Shown: positions 35,746 through 49,328, counted from the stretch's first letter. The stretch: 64,000 nucleotides of DNA from Amphiura filiformis (GCF_039555335.1 NW_027305501.1:1096740-1160739); one strand, 5' to 3'. Made by a program: numbers and translations. Notes: generated by a model from the sequence alone, not told the origin.

Positions 35746-36144
35746 CTTGGGGGCCCATTATGGTTGCATATAAAATAAACAGGTACTAGAGAGTGCATAT
35801 GATCATGATGATACTGTATTAAGTTAATAAAGCTAACATTAAAGATGTCCTCATGTTGTTTCCAAAGGTATTACCGTAGTGTTAACTAATTAATAACGGT
35901 ACCTCCATCTAACTACAGGTGTCAACGCACACAGCCATAATGACGGGGAACATCTGCCTTACAACCATGGATTCGATTATGTTGGCACAAATCTACCGCT
36001 AAGTAATGGCTGGCATTGTGACGAGGAAAAGGTATATCATTGTATATTGGCTACCGGCTATCCCGGGGGCTCGGAGTACACCCGGTGGCTGAACCGTTGA
36101 AATGTGCCCAAAATATAAGCTGTTTTTAGATGATGTGACAGTAA

Positions 36145-36249
36145 ATTGATTTTCGGTAAACCCATAAGCCTTTGCGAGTATACCTGAGATGTCGTCATTT
36201 GACGTCACGCCGATTTGCAAAGGCTTATGGGATTTACCGAAAAGGTCTA
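36145..36249. mobile_element. Foldback MITE with TGACGTCA (copy 3, internally deleted)
   Basis: It keeps both ends and one TGACGTCA arm but lacks about 90 bp of the middle compared with copy 2 at the mirror site. Confidence 0.8.
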
Positions 36250-37712
36250 TAGGGGAGCTGAAGCCTCAAAGCCATCACTGGACACGCCACTACTGCTCGA
36301 TACTTGATAGCTAGTGTAATATGATACCCTTCCGAGGGTACTTCTTAATCTTAAAAGAGTACTTCCAGATTCCTCTTTTTATGGTATGATGCAATTTACG
36401 AAAAAAAAGCATCTTTCCAAAATTTCAGTTCATTTGGACATTGAATTTGCGGGTTGTGTATAATTTGATACATTACTTTGTCAAACGACCGAATCGGTAA
36501 AGAAAGGTGTTGTACATACGAGGCCACATGTCACAGGGGAAGTTGCCCAAAGTTGGCAAAATTCTCCAAAAATGCTTGAAACTTTTTAGTTACGTAAAGT
36601 TCCCCAAAGCTGTGCAAAGCTGGAATTACATCATTGACCTGCATTGGAAAGGTTTGGACAATTTTGTGAAATCCGCGCCAGCTTTACGCAGCTTGCATGG
36701 AGGGAAAAGCAATTTTGAGTAATTTTGAGCGTCTTTTAACTATACGTAATTTTCGTTAAACTTTGAATAACTTAACGCGATTTTAAGATGTTAAAAGGTT
36801 ATTGCGAGTTTATGAAACTTTGAGTAACTTGACAATTTTTGACCACTTTGGGCATTTTTCCCTGAGACATGGGGGGGCGTCTCAAAATGGCAAAAATAAC
36901 GGAAACTGCTCTAGAACTGAATCGCTTACTTAACTAAATTTATTGAATCAAATCACAATCTGATAATTAATATAATTTAATGTTTCGGATTTCATGTACA
37001 GTGGCATATGTCCGCCCCAGTAAGTTTGATGTGCCTGCTGTACAAGAACGCCACCATTTACCAACAGCCATACTCGCATTACCACATGAGTGAAGCTTTC
37101 GTTGACGACGCTATTGATTTCATGAGGGTTCTCAGCAACAAAGGAAGCCATTCTTCTTGTACTACGGTATCGCCCAACCACACGTTGATGTATATAGTAA
37201 TTTTGGATTTAGAGGTTCATCTAAGAGAGGTAAACAGATTACAAATAGGCAAAAAAATTAACAAAAACATAAGGCCACCTGGTTTACTTTTTTATCGTCT
37301 TGTTTCTAAAACATTAATTGATTGGGGCCATGCTGCCGTCCTTGAAATAGCCAATCTACGTCTAATTTCAATCGTGCTATAATTACCGATGTTAATGAAC
37401 GATCCAAAATATAATAAATTCTCCGTTTCTCCTCTTCCCCCACCTTCTGTTCTTCGTATACATTGATTTTTCAAAATCATTAATTTGCCGATAACTTACT
37501 ATGATGTCGTACAGTCTTACATTATCTTAATTAATTAATAACAATAGGTCGTTACGGTGACATGATTCGTGAAATGTCGTGGTCAGTTGGAGCCATAATG
37601 GACGAAGTAAAACGCTTGGGTGAGGACTCCAACACCATTTCGATCTTCACTTCTGATAATGGACCTCATTTACAACTCTGCAATGAGGGAGGTGATGCGG
37701 GCGTTCTGAAAG

Positions 37713-39069
37713 GTAGGTTATCATCAGGCCCGTACTAGGGGCGTAGCTAGGATATGTAGCGCCCGGTGCAAATATACAGAATGCCGCCCTCTTCGGGGCG
37801 AAGGCGTCAGAAAGTTGAGCAAATCAGCGATTACAAATCGCCTTATTTTCTAGTATATCTGATCAAGGGGGGGGGGGGGTGTGCCCATAGAAATAATCGC
37901 TGTGTTCACTAGTGTTATTGCATATATCGTTGCGAAAAATGCCGCTACATTTTTTCTGAAGTATTGGCAAACTTATGTCCCATGAAGTCAATGTAGATTT
38001 GTGACAACCAAAATCCTCGCACAGATGACAATTTATAAAACAACTGCCAATCAAAACAATCATGATTGCCGCATTACAGTGAAAATTACCCGGACCTACA
38101 GGCGATGACCATTTTGATGGAAATACATGATTTTGAGACCTTCTTTGGGAATAAAATTGGAATCAAATGTTTGGAAAATACCTCAAATAATTATGTGCAC
38201 GTCCTTGATCTAACAATAACTGTGGAATTGAGTAACCCACCACATTCAATGTAAATGTTTTTCTTTACGGCACTGAAATAAACCCACATTTTTGTGTGTT
38301 TGCTTTTATCATGTTCATGGCCATGATGGTGGGCATTTAAATGCTGCTGGTCGCTGCTATAATTATTAGCAGGTAGGTCTGGTAGGCATGGAATGCAGCC
38401 GACGAAAAGTAACGCCATAGGGATTACACGGCGATCGAGGTGGCGTAAGCTTAACGTTAGGTTAGGGTATTGTGTTTTGCGTGTTTTCCATAGTGATGTA
38501 TAGTTTTGTATAATACTTATTATTTTCAGTTTGCCAGTAATATTATGTATTCATTTCTTTTGAAAAAAATATATATAAAAATCAAATCTATGTAGTTTAC
38601 TACCGAAATTTCACTTCATTTGACAAAATATGATGAATGTCTGATTTACACAACTCGATTTTAAATTGGCATTTCTTCAAACCCGATTTTCTCGAAAAGT
38701 TGTTTATTCGCGGTACCCCACTACACGCTACTATGGAATACAGCCGACGAATTGCCCTGTACATTTGAATTTTGTACGAAAAACGCTGTGTTTTGGACCA
38801 AATAAGGTACAATTGCAAACTTCGCGCACACTGGACCACAGAATAGCAAAACATAAATCGTTTGGGGCCAAAATTGGTCTGAAATTGAAAAATGTCTCAG
38901 TTAAACAGTATAAACAGTAAAATATGAAGGTCCTTCGACTCCCTCCTCCCCCCTCAATTTTAATGCTTCCGCCGCCACTGCTAAAATTATACTTTAAATA
39001 CAAGTTCTAATTTATGCCCAACCACCTCAACATGTAACCAAAAGTTCTATTTAATTTTTACTCTTACAG
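37713..39069. other. Last intron of copy C
   Basis: AT-rich intron with a G run near 37,870 and no supported gene. It mirrors 20,317-21,768 with multiple indels. Confidence 0.5.
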
Positions 39070-39802
39070 GTGGCAAAATGCAATTCTGGGAAGGCGGCAT
39101 TCGCGTTCCTGGTATCTTCCGCTGGACGGGCCACATCCCACCTGCCAAAATTAGTGATGAAGTAGTCAGTCAATTGGACATCTTTCCAACGTTGATGAGC
39201 ATCGTGGGCGGTTCGGTTCCTGATGATAGGAAAATGGACGGGCAAGATATTTCTTCAACGCTGTTCAATTGGTCGCCTGAACCTCAACCAGAACCAGTAG
39301 CTGAGAAACAACTTTACAAGGAGCATGTGATAACGAACAGTGAGCCTCGCATGTTGGTATTCTATTGCGAAGCACAACTGTTTGCAGTCCGGTATGGTAG
39401 TTACAAGTTTCATTTTACTACGCAGCAAACTTGGAAAAGGAGGGTAACTACGCTGAACCAGGACGATGTGGAGATGGCGGTTTTCCATTGGATAACAACG
39501 TCAACTGCGGGGGTTGTAATGAAACAGGATGTGTCACCAACTACGAAACTCCATTGATGTACAATATTTGCAAAGATCCCAATGAAGCATATCCTTTGAA
39601 CGTTTCTCTTCCCGAACACAAAGCTGTCTTGGATGAAATGGTGCCAAAATTGGAGGCATTCAAGGCTGATATGGTCATCGCGCCTCCCTTACTAGATAGC
39701 AAATCTAACGCTAACGTTCCATGCTGCACCCCAGAAACATTCCCAGTCTGTACTTGTAACTACGTCTACGAAGGACCAGTCCCACATCCTGGTAGTGCAT
39801 AG

Positions 39803-41042
39803 TCCCAAACATGCCAAGCTTCCGAAGAGATTTTAATATTATAAGAAGCAATATTTCATGGCTATGGTAAAATACGTGTTCAACATTAAATACCCGTAGC
39901 TCAGAAACTGCAATAGCAACAGTGCTGTAACTAATTACATTGATGTACCGTAGCCCCTAGACAAGGGCGTCAACCAGGAAGGGGGGAGGGCAAATCCCCC
40001 CACCTTTCGGCAAATGACCCATTTTTTGTTCTTTTCAGCCATTTTTTGACAATTCGGACCTATTGTTCCCCCACACACATTTCAAGCAGGATTGGCACTA
40101 ATGCCCCTAGATATGCTTTTGGGTAGTACTGTCCCGACCCCAAACATGCCAAAGGTAAAGGTTAAAGTTTATGTGCTATAGGAAACAATAATGTGTGCAA
40201 AAAAAGTTACAACCCATGTCAACTGCTTCTTACTGAGCTCCTGGGCATTATATTTTGGGAGAGGTATTTGAACCCCGTATGTTGAATAGTAAGGTCCCTT
40301 TCTGAGTAGGTACAAGGACCCCTTCAGCATTCTCATGGCTACCCAGATGAAGCAGTTCTAAACATGTATAGCCGTCTTTGTGTGCAAATGTATGACCCCC
40401 AGCTGTCTAGTTTCCTTCAATTCTGCTTGCCTTTTTCTCAATATACAGGCCAGCGTGTTAATAAGCTTTTTACCTACGCTTGAGCATTTTGTTTGAGCCT
40501 GGTACCATCAGGTCCCAAACATGCGTTCCAAACCACACGATCTGGTAAAAGGTTGTCTTTCAACACACGGCTGGGGAGATCTTGTTTTATTATAAGGCTT
40601 TAGTTGTCTAGAACGCTTTTACACTCTTTAGGAAAAAAAAGGCTTCTAAAAATCTAAAAGACTTCGAGCCCGTAAATTGTTCTGGAAAAGCTCAGAAGAA
40701 CCATGTTAGACAAGAATAGGCTCTGGAGTCCAGAAAGAACTATTTTGGGTTATCTCAATTTTCCAGAACCCTTTTCTTTTGAGGGTTCTACATACAGGGC
40801 AGCCAAGAACCTTTTTTTCTAAGAGTAAGTCTCCTCGTAGAAAATGAGTCGACCAGGGTGGGCCGATACCGATTTATTCTTTACCATACTACCTTCTCTT
40901 TCTATGCAACCAAAATCTCAGCTGAAAATGAAATGGTGCATCATGCCTCCTACAAACCTATACACACAATCAGAATTCAATTATGATGCTGATAGATTGT
41001 CCACAACCCAAATGTTTATTTTAAAAGTCTTTTAGTTATCTA
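39803..41042. other. 3' flank of copy C
   Basis: It mirrors 18,555-19,604. A block of about 220 bp near 39,930-40,130 is absent from the left arm. AGAACC-rich imperfect repeats lie near 40,670-40,820. No gene. Confidence 0.5.
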
Positions 41043-41380
41043 TAGATGAGTTGACATGTGTTTACATTTGATACGCCCTCTGTTGGTGTGAGATCATAAA
41101 ATGCCAAGCAAAAAACACTATAGTTTATATGGAAGAAGTTGATTTTTATTCATTTTCTTTGATTTCAAAGCAAATAATACTAAAAATGTTATCAAACCTG
41201 TTTACAAATGCATCAAGCTATATACATACTATCATACAAAACTTCAAATGTTTTTAAAAGTTGAGCTTTGAAGAGATTTATGTGGTCTGCCATAGACACT
41301 CCTGTGTTAATTTGCCTGGCATGAAACAACAGAGGGCGGTCTGAATGTAAACATGTGACATCATAGGTCAACTCATCTAT
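41043..41380. mobile_element. MITE with AGATGAGTTGAC ends (right arm)
   Basis: Mirror copy of 18,220-18,554. Confidence 0.8.
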
Positions 41381-42276
41381 ACTAACACGTTATTCGCCGT
41401 AGAAGTAATTAGATGTAATAATCGGATTAACTACCATAACAATAGTTTGAAATTTTTGAAACCTCTGCATATCATGTTGATCATTCATACCTGTAAGATA
41501 AGTATCTTTGAAAAGAGCGGTAATGTATTCAATTGTTTTAACCTATTGCTATGGTTGTTAATCCGAATCTTACACCACTTATACGGCAAATTGGAGACTA
41601 AATATGTTTTTATGGCATTAAACTGGTAATAAAACATTTTAAATAATGTTAATCTCATCGTGCAATGTATACATGAAATCACCGAATACACTAATAATAA
41701 TAAGATTGTTGGTTACAACAGGCACTATAGACAATGGCGCCTAATAAAGTTAACCTTAGGTAGAATATTATTTAGCTCGATCATTATGCTACATATTCCC
41801 TAAACACAACGGTCCAATTCGCCGTGGAAGTAGTGATGTAACAGGATTATTTACTATAGGGATTGGTGAAAACAATTTTTGAATGTACGTACTGCCACTA
41901 GACGTACGCTGTAACTCTGCATCGCACCATTGATTATCAAAGAAAAGACATAAAGACCTGGATAGTAATTCTATGGACATTTTTTCACATTATACATGCA
42001 GAGTCCATGTACCTTTTACTCGCACCTGTACGATTAATGTCTTTGAAAAGAGCAGTAATGTATTCAATCTATGATTGCACACATACACATGATGAGTGCA
42101 GCCCACTTATAGTGCAGGGCAATACATTTCACCTGTCATTAAGGTAATTAATCATGTAACATCACTAATTCTACGGCGAATTTGACAGACATTTTAGCTG
42201 AACAAAGGGGTAGTAACTCATTCAACCATTCTATGGCCAAATATGCTTACAGAAATACCAACAATTTGACAAACAA

Positions 42277-42436
42277 TTAACCTTTTCGGTAAATCCCACG
42301 AGTACACCTGATATGTCGTCATTTGACGGCACTTGCAATGCGTAGTCACGATGTTCGCTAAGCGATCGGCGTGACGTCAAATGACGACATTTCAGGTGTA
42401 CTCACAAAGACTTATGGGATTTAACGAAAAGGTCAA
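42277..42436. mobile_element. Foldback MITE with TGACGTCA arms (copy 4)
   Basis: Mirror of 17,140-17,322, with an internal deletion and a rearranged centre. Confidence 0.8.
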
Positions 42437-42773
42437 TTGTATTAAAGCCAAAGATGTTTCTTTAGTAAAACATAGATACGCTTATGCGTATACTGATGCA
42501 TGGCCCTGAACGTAAACGTCCTGGCTGAAATCCAGAAATGACGTCATTTGTTCTGGTGCTGTCACTTCCGGGTAACGCAGGAGGAAGAACATGCCTTTTG
42601 CAAACAAAATGGCCGACAAGTCCCGGCCCCTTTCCAGCGAAAATACAGCTTATTTAGCCAATGTGAACATGGGGTCATCGCCAGAAATATTTTCCTATCA
42701 TATTGGACAAACACGTCAGGTATATGGTATTTCACAATATAACAGGAATGGAAAGAAAAGTGGAAATGCCATA

Positions 42774-43882
42774 CGCTGGCGAAGTTACGTAATAAATCGG
42801 ATTAACTACCATAGCAATAGGTGAAAACAATTTTGAACATATCGCGCTGCACTACAACCAGGTTGAACTAATCACCTGCGTATGTCTGCAATCATAGATT
42901 GAATACAATACTGGTCTTTTCAAAGATACTAATCTTACAGGTGCAAGTGATCAGCATGATATGGTTCAATGCAGAGGTACCGAGTGAACGTGTCAGTGTA
43001 GACTACCCCGTAGTCCACTTGCCCATTGTGCATACTCTGGATATTGTATTTAAGCTTAAAACTCTGATTTAATTAATGTGTGCACAATTGATAGATTTTC
43101 ACATCTGATCAGTCACCCTACTCCCTCTGTTTGCTAGCTTCCCAAGTGGACTACTGACTTTGCCTTGCGGTTAAAATTTTTAACACGGGACTCTATGGAG
43201 AGTTAGGCCAATTTCTGGCCTAACTAAAATTGTCCATGATGTAATGCATCTTTAAATGGATCTGCCTTGTGATTGGTCGCCCATACCTCGCTATGGTTTA
43301 AATCGTCTGGGCCCGCGCCATTACCATGAACTACACCGTAAACAACTGTCTGTGGTATTTGCGGCGCTTTTGTGTTGACGCGAAAGTTAATCTCTCATCA
43401 AACATCTAGCGCATCCATGCTTAGTACTTGTGGTTAATGGACTGATAAACAAGTATGCTTGACAGTGTGTTTTAGAAAGCAAAGTCCAGGGGGTAAAGTT
43501 CTGCTTACAATTCAAAGTTCATAGTCGAAATTTCGGGGTTCGCTATCAATAAACTGGTAGATTCCAAAATCAGAATTGTTCAGTATTAAAGTGAGCCGTT
43601 ATAATTATGCAAGCTAATGTTGCATTCAATTACTTTTATTGTCACTAATCGTCTGATATTTTTAACTCTTTATGACCATTTTACTATTGAATACTTTAAT
43701 TTTAATAAACATCAGTATAATTTTGAGTTCAACGAAATGGGTTCATCATGACTAATAATAACATATTTTTAATAAAATTCGACTATGGCATAGTCTAGTG
43801 TCAGTGCAGCGCGGTATATTCAAAAATTGTTTTCACCTATTGCTATGGTAGTTAATCCGATTATTACGTTACTTCGCCAGCG
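42774..43882. mobile_element. TA-flanked inverted-repeat element of 1.1 kb, right arm only
   Basis: Starts CGCTGGCGAAGTTACGTAAT and ends with the complement ATTACGTTACTTCGCCAGCG. TIRs of about 80 bp continue through a CTACCATAGCAATAGGTGAA block. TA lies at 42772-42773 and 43883-43884. The left arm near 16,845 has the empty site with one TA between GCCA and GCTAGG. No transposase ORF. Tc1/mariner-type TA targeting is inferred. Confidence 0.88.
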
Positions 43883-44053
43883 TATAGCTAGGTTCATCTT
43901 GGTAGTTCCCCGATCCCTTTCAATGTCATCTTCCATTTTTTCTGGCCAATTAGCCATGGTTAATAATGGTGAAAACGTCACCATGAGAATAACAACGCTA
44001 GTAATCGGTGCAGGCATGATCTAGCAATAGACAATAAACCAACTAAACCATTT

Positions 44054-44225
44054 TCACCCTGATGTGGCAGTGACGTCAGTGCGCATTTCATTGGGTGCAG
44101 TCTCAAATCGGTAGCGTTCGCTCAAATCGCACTGGTGTATACACGCACGCGTTCGAAGCCGCCGCGTAGATTTGCGAGCGAAACAGCTGCTTCAAGACGT
44201 TGACCTCACTGCCACATCAGGGTGA
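44054..44225. mobile_element. MITE with TCACCCTGATGTGGCAGTGA ends (right arm)
   Basis: Same-length mirror of 16,093-16,264. Confidence 0.85.
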
Positions 44226-44958
44226 TAGTGTACTAAATTGACGATTGATTTGACTTCTATGGACTATTTAGAAAAAAATTAGCCCCCATGTCTCTCGCGA
44301 AAATCTCGGCATTTTTCGCTAGAGGCCAAAATTCAAAATGGCCGCCGTCGACCCCAAGAAATCCGAATCTGACATTGTAAATATATAAATGGTATAAAAC
44401 ATTGAGAGGTCAACACAAGTATTGTTCAGGTGTTAGAAAACAGTGAGATTGATTTAATAACACATGCATTATTACCTACTTTATTCACAATATTGACAAA
44501 ATCCCAGCTGACGGTATATTCTAAAAGGAACTTGGGCAAAAGGTGTTTTTTGCCTTGAGTCATTTGCGACTGGTAACAATACGGTCAATACCATTAAAAA
44601 AAGCATCCGATTTCAGAATATTTTGTTTTGTATTGTTCTCCTCTGTTATTCCATTGTTTTAAAACAGATGAATAATTTACAGTTCTTTCAGTGACCCCCT
44701 CAGGCAGGTTTGAATTGCTAGTAGAAAAGCCGTGAATATAGGGTCTCAAACTCTGAAACATCTGAGTAGAACCTTGTCCTTTTTACTGGTTTAACGTGAG
44801 TCGTTAGTCTTCGCCATTTTTGGAATATACTACAACATTATCTGGGCAAACATCGAGTCAAATGTAAGTAAATAGTTAAAATCTAAATCTAAATACAATA
44901 ATACCAAACAGCCACGGACATTAAGTCAATGCTACGTGTGAAGTTTGGGGTAGGTTAA

Positions 44959-45470
44959 GCCCCGGTGGGTTCAGTCTTCACTGACAATGTGTACGCATGA
45001 TGGTTCCAATTAGGGGTACTTTTCAAGAAATGTCCGCGGAATTTTCGAGGACAAAATTGTTCGCGATTGTCCAAATTAGGGGTGTTTTGGAGCACAATTG
45101 TCCTTGAAATGAAAAATAGGGTGTATTTCCAGGACTATCGTCCGCGTTTTACTGCTACAGTTTTCGTTATTGTCCTCATTTCCCCGTGAAATAGGGGGGA
45201 AATTCAAAAGCGTCCTTGAAATGGTCAAAATAGGGGTATTTATTTCGGAAAAATGTCCTTGATTCCTGGTAATAAGGGGGTGAAATGAAAATGCGTCCTC
45301 AAAATGATAAAAATAGGGGAGGTATTTGGGGCAAATTTTCCTTGATTTCGCGCAAAATAGGGGGTAAAATTGCTGCAAATGTCCTTGATTCCCCGTGAAA
45401 TAGGGGTCATTTTCAAATCCTGGAACGGTCATACGTCCTACCTTTAAATACAAACTGAACCCACCGGGGG
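44959..45470. mobile_element. TTAA-flanked element with tandem-repeat core, family 5
   Basis: Ends GCCCCGGTGGGTTCAGT and ACTGAACCCACCGGGGG, with TTAA at 44955-44958 and 45471-45474. The core is a degenerate tandem array of about 40-65 bp units around TGTCCTTGAT and AAATAGGGG. The minus-strand ORF 45076-45453 is produced by the array. Confidence 0.85.
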
Positions 45471-45933
45471 TTAAGCATTTCCTTGTTATAAAAAACAGCC
45501 AAAATGATAATTAGTGGGTTTTTAGCGGGTTCGCCGTCGGACAAGTTTAGAACCCGCTAAAACCCACTAACCCACTAATTGTTATAAATTCAATCGTAAA
45601 AGCCTATCCCACAATTAGCCAAAATGATGTCCAAAATTCCATCTTTTTATCACAACGCGATATTTTACGAAACAGCATTTTCGGAGGGCCTACGCTGGTT
45701 CTTTCAATTCTAGTTTAAAATCTGTTCGTCACCTGCAGTCTGATTTGGTATCTATGTTTTCATCAAAGTCTTGGGAACTAATGTGGACAGACGTTTTTAT
45801 AAAAAAACCGGATACTGTTAAAAATATCAGTATTTACGCGAGCGATAATTTGAGTGTGTAAAATGCATTGAAAATTGTCGGCTAAAGAGTGCATAAATTA
45901 AAATCGCGAACAGTAATATTAATAATAACTATC

Positions 45934-46470
45934 TAAACTGAGCTCAAAAAGAAACTTATAATTTTTACAACTTGTGAATCACAAGGTCATATCTTAAAAT
46001 ACTGTCAATCAAAATGAACCAAAATTACACAAAGGATTACCTTAATACTCTACTCAAAACACATGTCAGTAACCAAGCAATTGTCCAACTGACACAACAG
46101 CAAAATGCACTGTCATGGGACAGCTTCCTGGACTTCCTTCACTTTCACAGCCCAACATTTGGCACCCAGGACATAAAATCTGTGAGAATGCACATAAGAT
46201 CCTTGCACAGATGATAAAACGGTGCTGCTTTCTGCTTTTCATACACTTTTTTCATGAAACAGGGCTGGGCTGGGGTGAATGTGGTCCAGGAAGCTGTCCC
46301 ATGTCAGTGCATTTTGCTGTTGTGTCAGTTGGATAACTGCTTGGTTACTGACATGTGTTAAGAGAAGAGAATTGAAGTAAATCTGTGTGTAATTTTGGTT
46401 CAATTTGATGGACAGGATTTCAAGATATGACCTTGTGAAAAATTATAAGTTTCTTTTTGAGCTCAGTTTA
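45934..46470. mobile_element. Long foldback element with TAAACTGAGCTC ends
   Basis: Inverted arms of about 200 bp, starting TAAACTGAGCTCAAAAAGAA. Blocks such as CATGGGACAGCTTCCTGGAC recur in complement on the other side. The 66-codon frame at 46014 lies in one arm and is probably not a gene. Confidence 0.88.
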
Positions 46471-47053
46471 CATTCCAAGCGGAAACGCTTTTCAAAAACA
46501 TACCACCTTTTTTTGGGCAATCGCTGAAACTGAAATATGCAATTCCTGGCCATCTGTAAAAAAGTGCGTGAACTTTAATGACTATGAACTTGGGACGCCG
46601 AAACAAATGTTTATATTGGTGTCTGGCCTTTTGTAATGATACGATAAATAGGCCCCAACTAGTGGCTTTCATTTTAACCGTCATTTGTTAAACTGATATT
46701 TTTACTTTTTGAGGAATTAATGAATTTATCGAAAAACTTTTCGGAGAATGCCTACTTGATGCTCAGTACCCTTAAAAATCATGAATTGGCGGAGGACTGT
46801 GGAGTGTATATTGAATAAAATGAAATTTTTAACTCGCACGACGTAGTGACAATATTAATGTAATATCATAATACGATATGGGAGCGATTGCCGAATAGGG
46901 GGCAACTATACTAGTCTTGTTACAAGACTGCCCTACTCCAACCATAAACCCCAACCATAAACTCCGTAATGACTTATTTTCCTTACGAAAAACTGAAAGC
47001 TAGCTGACCCTACCCCAAAGTATAAGCGAAAGTTAACTTCCATCCTCGCTTAA

Positions 47054-47403
47054 GGGGGTACTGCACGCCTGCCCAATTTTGTGCATATTTTTGCATTTTT
47101 CTCAAAAATTATAGCGTATTGGTGACAAGTAAGATATGTATATAATAGGGGCAAGGACTGCAACTACTGCATTGAAAATTCAGCAACTCAAGGCGAGTAG
47201 GTATTGATTTATTGATCAAATATTGGGTTTCCCTTATTTTTGACTCTAACTCCACAACTGTTGTCTGTGCTGAAATAAAATTTCCAGTGCAGTAGTTGTA
47301 GTCCTTGCCCCTATAATATACATATCTTACTTGTCACCAATGCGCTATAATTTTGAGAAAAATGCAAAAATAGGCACAAAATTGGGCAGGGGTGTAGTAC
47401 CCC
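47054..47403. mobile_element. TTAA-flanked palindromic MITE, family 2 (copy c)
   Basis: Ends GGGGGTACTGCACGCC and GTGTAGTACCCC, with TTAA at 47050-47053 and 47404-47407. The left arm near 14,610 has uninterrupted flanks, so it inserted after the duplication, within the old Penelope relic region. Confidence 0.88.
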
Positions 47404-47407
47404 TTAA

Positions 47408-48735
47408 GAAAGAGGACATAATTGATGACAAACAAATAAAGCTTCTGTAGCCTACTACGTTAAATACACCCGTCTGTATTGCACTACAAAAATTCACAAG
47501 CAATGTAACCTAAAAAGACCACTCGTCGATTATACAGATTCCCTCGGCTGTGAGATATCTAAAGCCCTCACAGATTTGCTCAATCCTTTGATCGGTACCA
47601 TGGAACACCACGTTAAAAATCATGAATTGGCGGAGGACTGGAGTGTATATTGAATAAAATGAAATTTTTAACTCGCACGACGTGGTGTCAGTTGTTTACA
47701 CGTCAATAAAGGACGCCCTAGATGTGGTTAAACAAAGACTGACAAAGGACAAAGATCAAAAAATGCGCACCAAACTTGTTGAAGATATCATCGAACTCCC
47801 CGAATTTATTCTCATCACCACATATTTTGAATTTATATAGATGTGCCATATTCAGCAACGGTTTGGCGCAGCGATGGGTAGCCCAGTCAACCCCATCATA
47901 GCAAATGTCTTTATGGAATTTCTTGAACAACAAACAATCGCGACTGTCCTAATTGAAAGTCACGTAGCTATGTGGATGATGTGCTTGAAATCATAAAAAC
48001 AGGTCAGAGTCCAAAACCTAACCGATCATCTCAACAAAGTTGACAAAACAGACTATATAAAATTTACCTACGAGAAAGAGAAAGAAAGGAAAAAATACCA
48101 TTTCTGGACATGCTAATTGTCTGAAAACCTGACGGTTCGACAAATCTACTGGTACAGGAAACCGACTCACACTGACCAATATCTTAGTTTAAAATCAGGA
48201 CGGACACCCTTCCATCAGAAAATGGGTGTAGTCTTGTCTTAACCCCTTTTGACCGCATGTACAGCATGTAAAACTATGGCTATCCCAAATGGGCAGTGGA
48301 TTACGTGAAAGCAAAAATACAACAAAAAATAAAACCTGCTGTGAAACCTAGCGCTAAGAAAGATCAAAAGAATGAGGACAAAAGCAAGGGGGTGATGGTA
48401 GTGCTCCCTTTATGTGAATGAGTTCAAAGAACTTCGAAAAAGCACAAAGTCGACACCGATATGAAGCCCCATCAAATCCTCAAAAATACTGGTCCACTCC
48501 AAAGACAACAGAGACACGCTAAAGACAGGCAATTGCATTTATGAGATCGGCTGCCAAAACTGCGATCTCAGTTATGTTAGCGAGACCTCTTGTTTGTTCG
48601 GAATTAGGCTTGCGGAATATCAAGCGGAAGTTAAGAAAGCGAGAAAAAGTTTACTCACCGGCGCTCTTTGGTTCAAAAGCTACTGCTGCTAAGCATCACT
48701 TCTTGAACTATTCAGAAGTACAATTTTACATTTGA
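47408..48735 (+). mobile_element. Decayed Penelope-like element, right arm
   Basis: Plus-strand remnants in shifting frames: SPVNPIIANVFMEFLEQQ near 47,880, a YVDDVLEI-coding stretch near 47,968, a THTDQYLSL segment near 48,170, and an endonuclease tail IGCQNCDLSYVSETSCLFG near 48,545. Mirror of the left-arm relic. Confidence 0.85.
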
Positions 48736-49328
48736 TCTGGTATTTATTCAATTCCATAATCTGGGAGCATATGCAGGAATATTCGGTCACCAAAAGGAAC
48801 ACACTGGTCATCTGACCATGATCTAAGCTAAATTTGAGTAGTTCGAATTTCAATAATTGCCCGTGAAGTTTTTTATATATTTTATAATTTTGTAATCAAT
48901 GCGTTGGGGAGCCATTCATTTATGAGTTCTGAAGTAACGGAGTCAGACTTACATTTCCTGAAAAATCAGTCTTGCTGATGTGCGCTGGACATTAATTTTG
49001 CAGTTTATTTTGCAGTTTCTTGCTTTTTCACACCAGTGAATGAATAGCCATTTTAGTGGCAGAACAGTGAGCTATTTTTGCGCACGTCCAATACTGTCCA
49101 ATGTTCACAACATGAAAATCGAGCCGACATTTGCATTCCTCTGTCAAATACTGAAAAATAAGAGAAATAATCTCCGAAATGTCACTTTCAGACACTTGAG
49201 GTTCAATACCACTAATTACCTATTACGCAGATTTCAATAGCTAATTCTGGCTGGAATTTTCTCATATTCAGAACTCTCACAGATAAACGCCACCAACATC
49301 AGGTGAAATGAGATTATTTAGATGTTAA

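Larger units (their letters stand above)
29044..39802 (+). pseudogene. Arylsulfatase copy C, six exons, two frameshifts
   Basis: The only copy with all exons: 29044-29320, 34844-34993, 35919-36031, 37002-37229, 37548-37712, 39070-39802. Exon 1 has a signal peptide (about residues 1-21), NIILFNADDMGYAD with likely metal-binding aspartates, and CTPSRAGLLTG, the formylglycine-generating C-x-P-S-R motif. Exon 2 ends in GKWHLG. Exon 5 has TSDNGPH. Phases agree throughout; the undamaged length would be about 555 residues, usual for arylsulfatases. Exon 4 is 228 bp against 229 in A and B: one base is missing after DFMR. Exon 6 has one base missing near 39,437 (QTWK). An inserted TAG ends the frame earlier than in copy A. 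Two independent lesions point to a pseudogene, though assembly error in one allele cannot be excluded. It should encode a sulfatase of the endo-lysosomal or secreted type. Confidence 0.9.

Noticed and set aside
45076-45453. 125-codon minus-strand frame with repeated NQGHL/PxISR-like segments
   Set aside because: Generated by the degenerate tandem array inside a TTAA element.
46014-46214. 66-codon plus-strand frame
   Set aside because: Lies in one arm of a foldback element; no homologue recognised.
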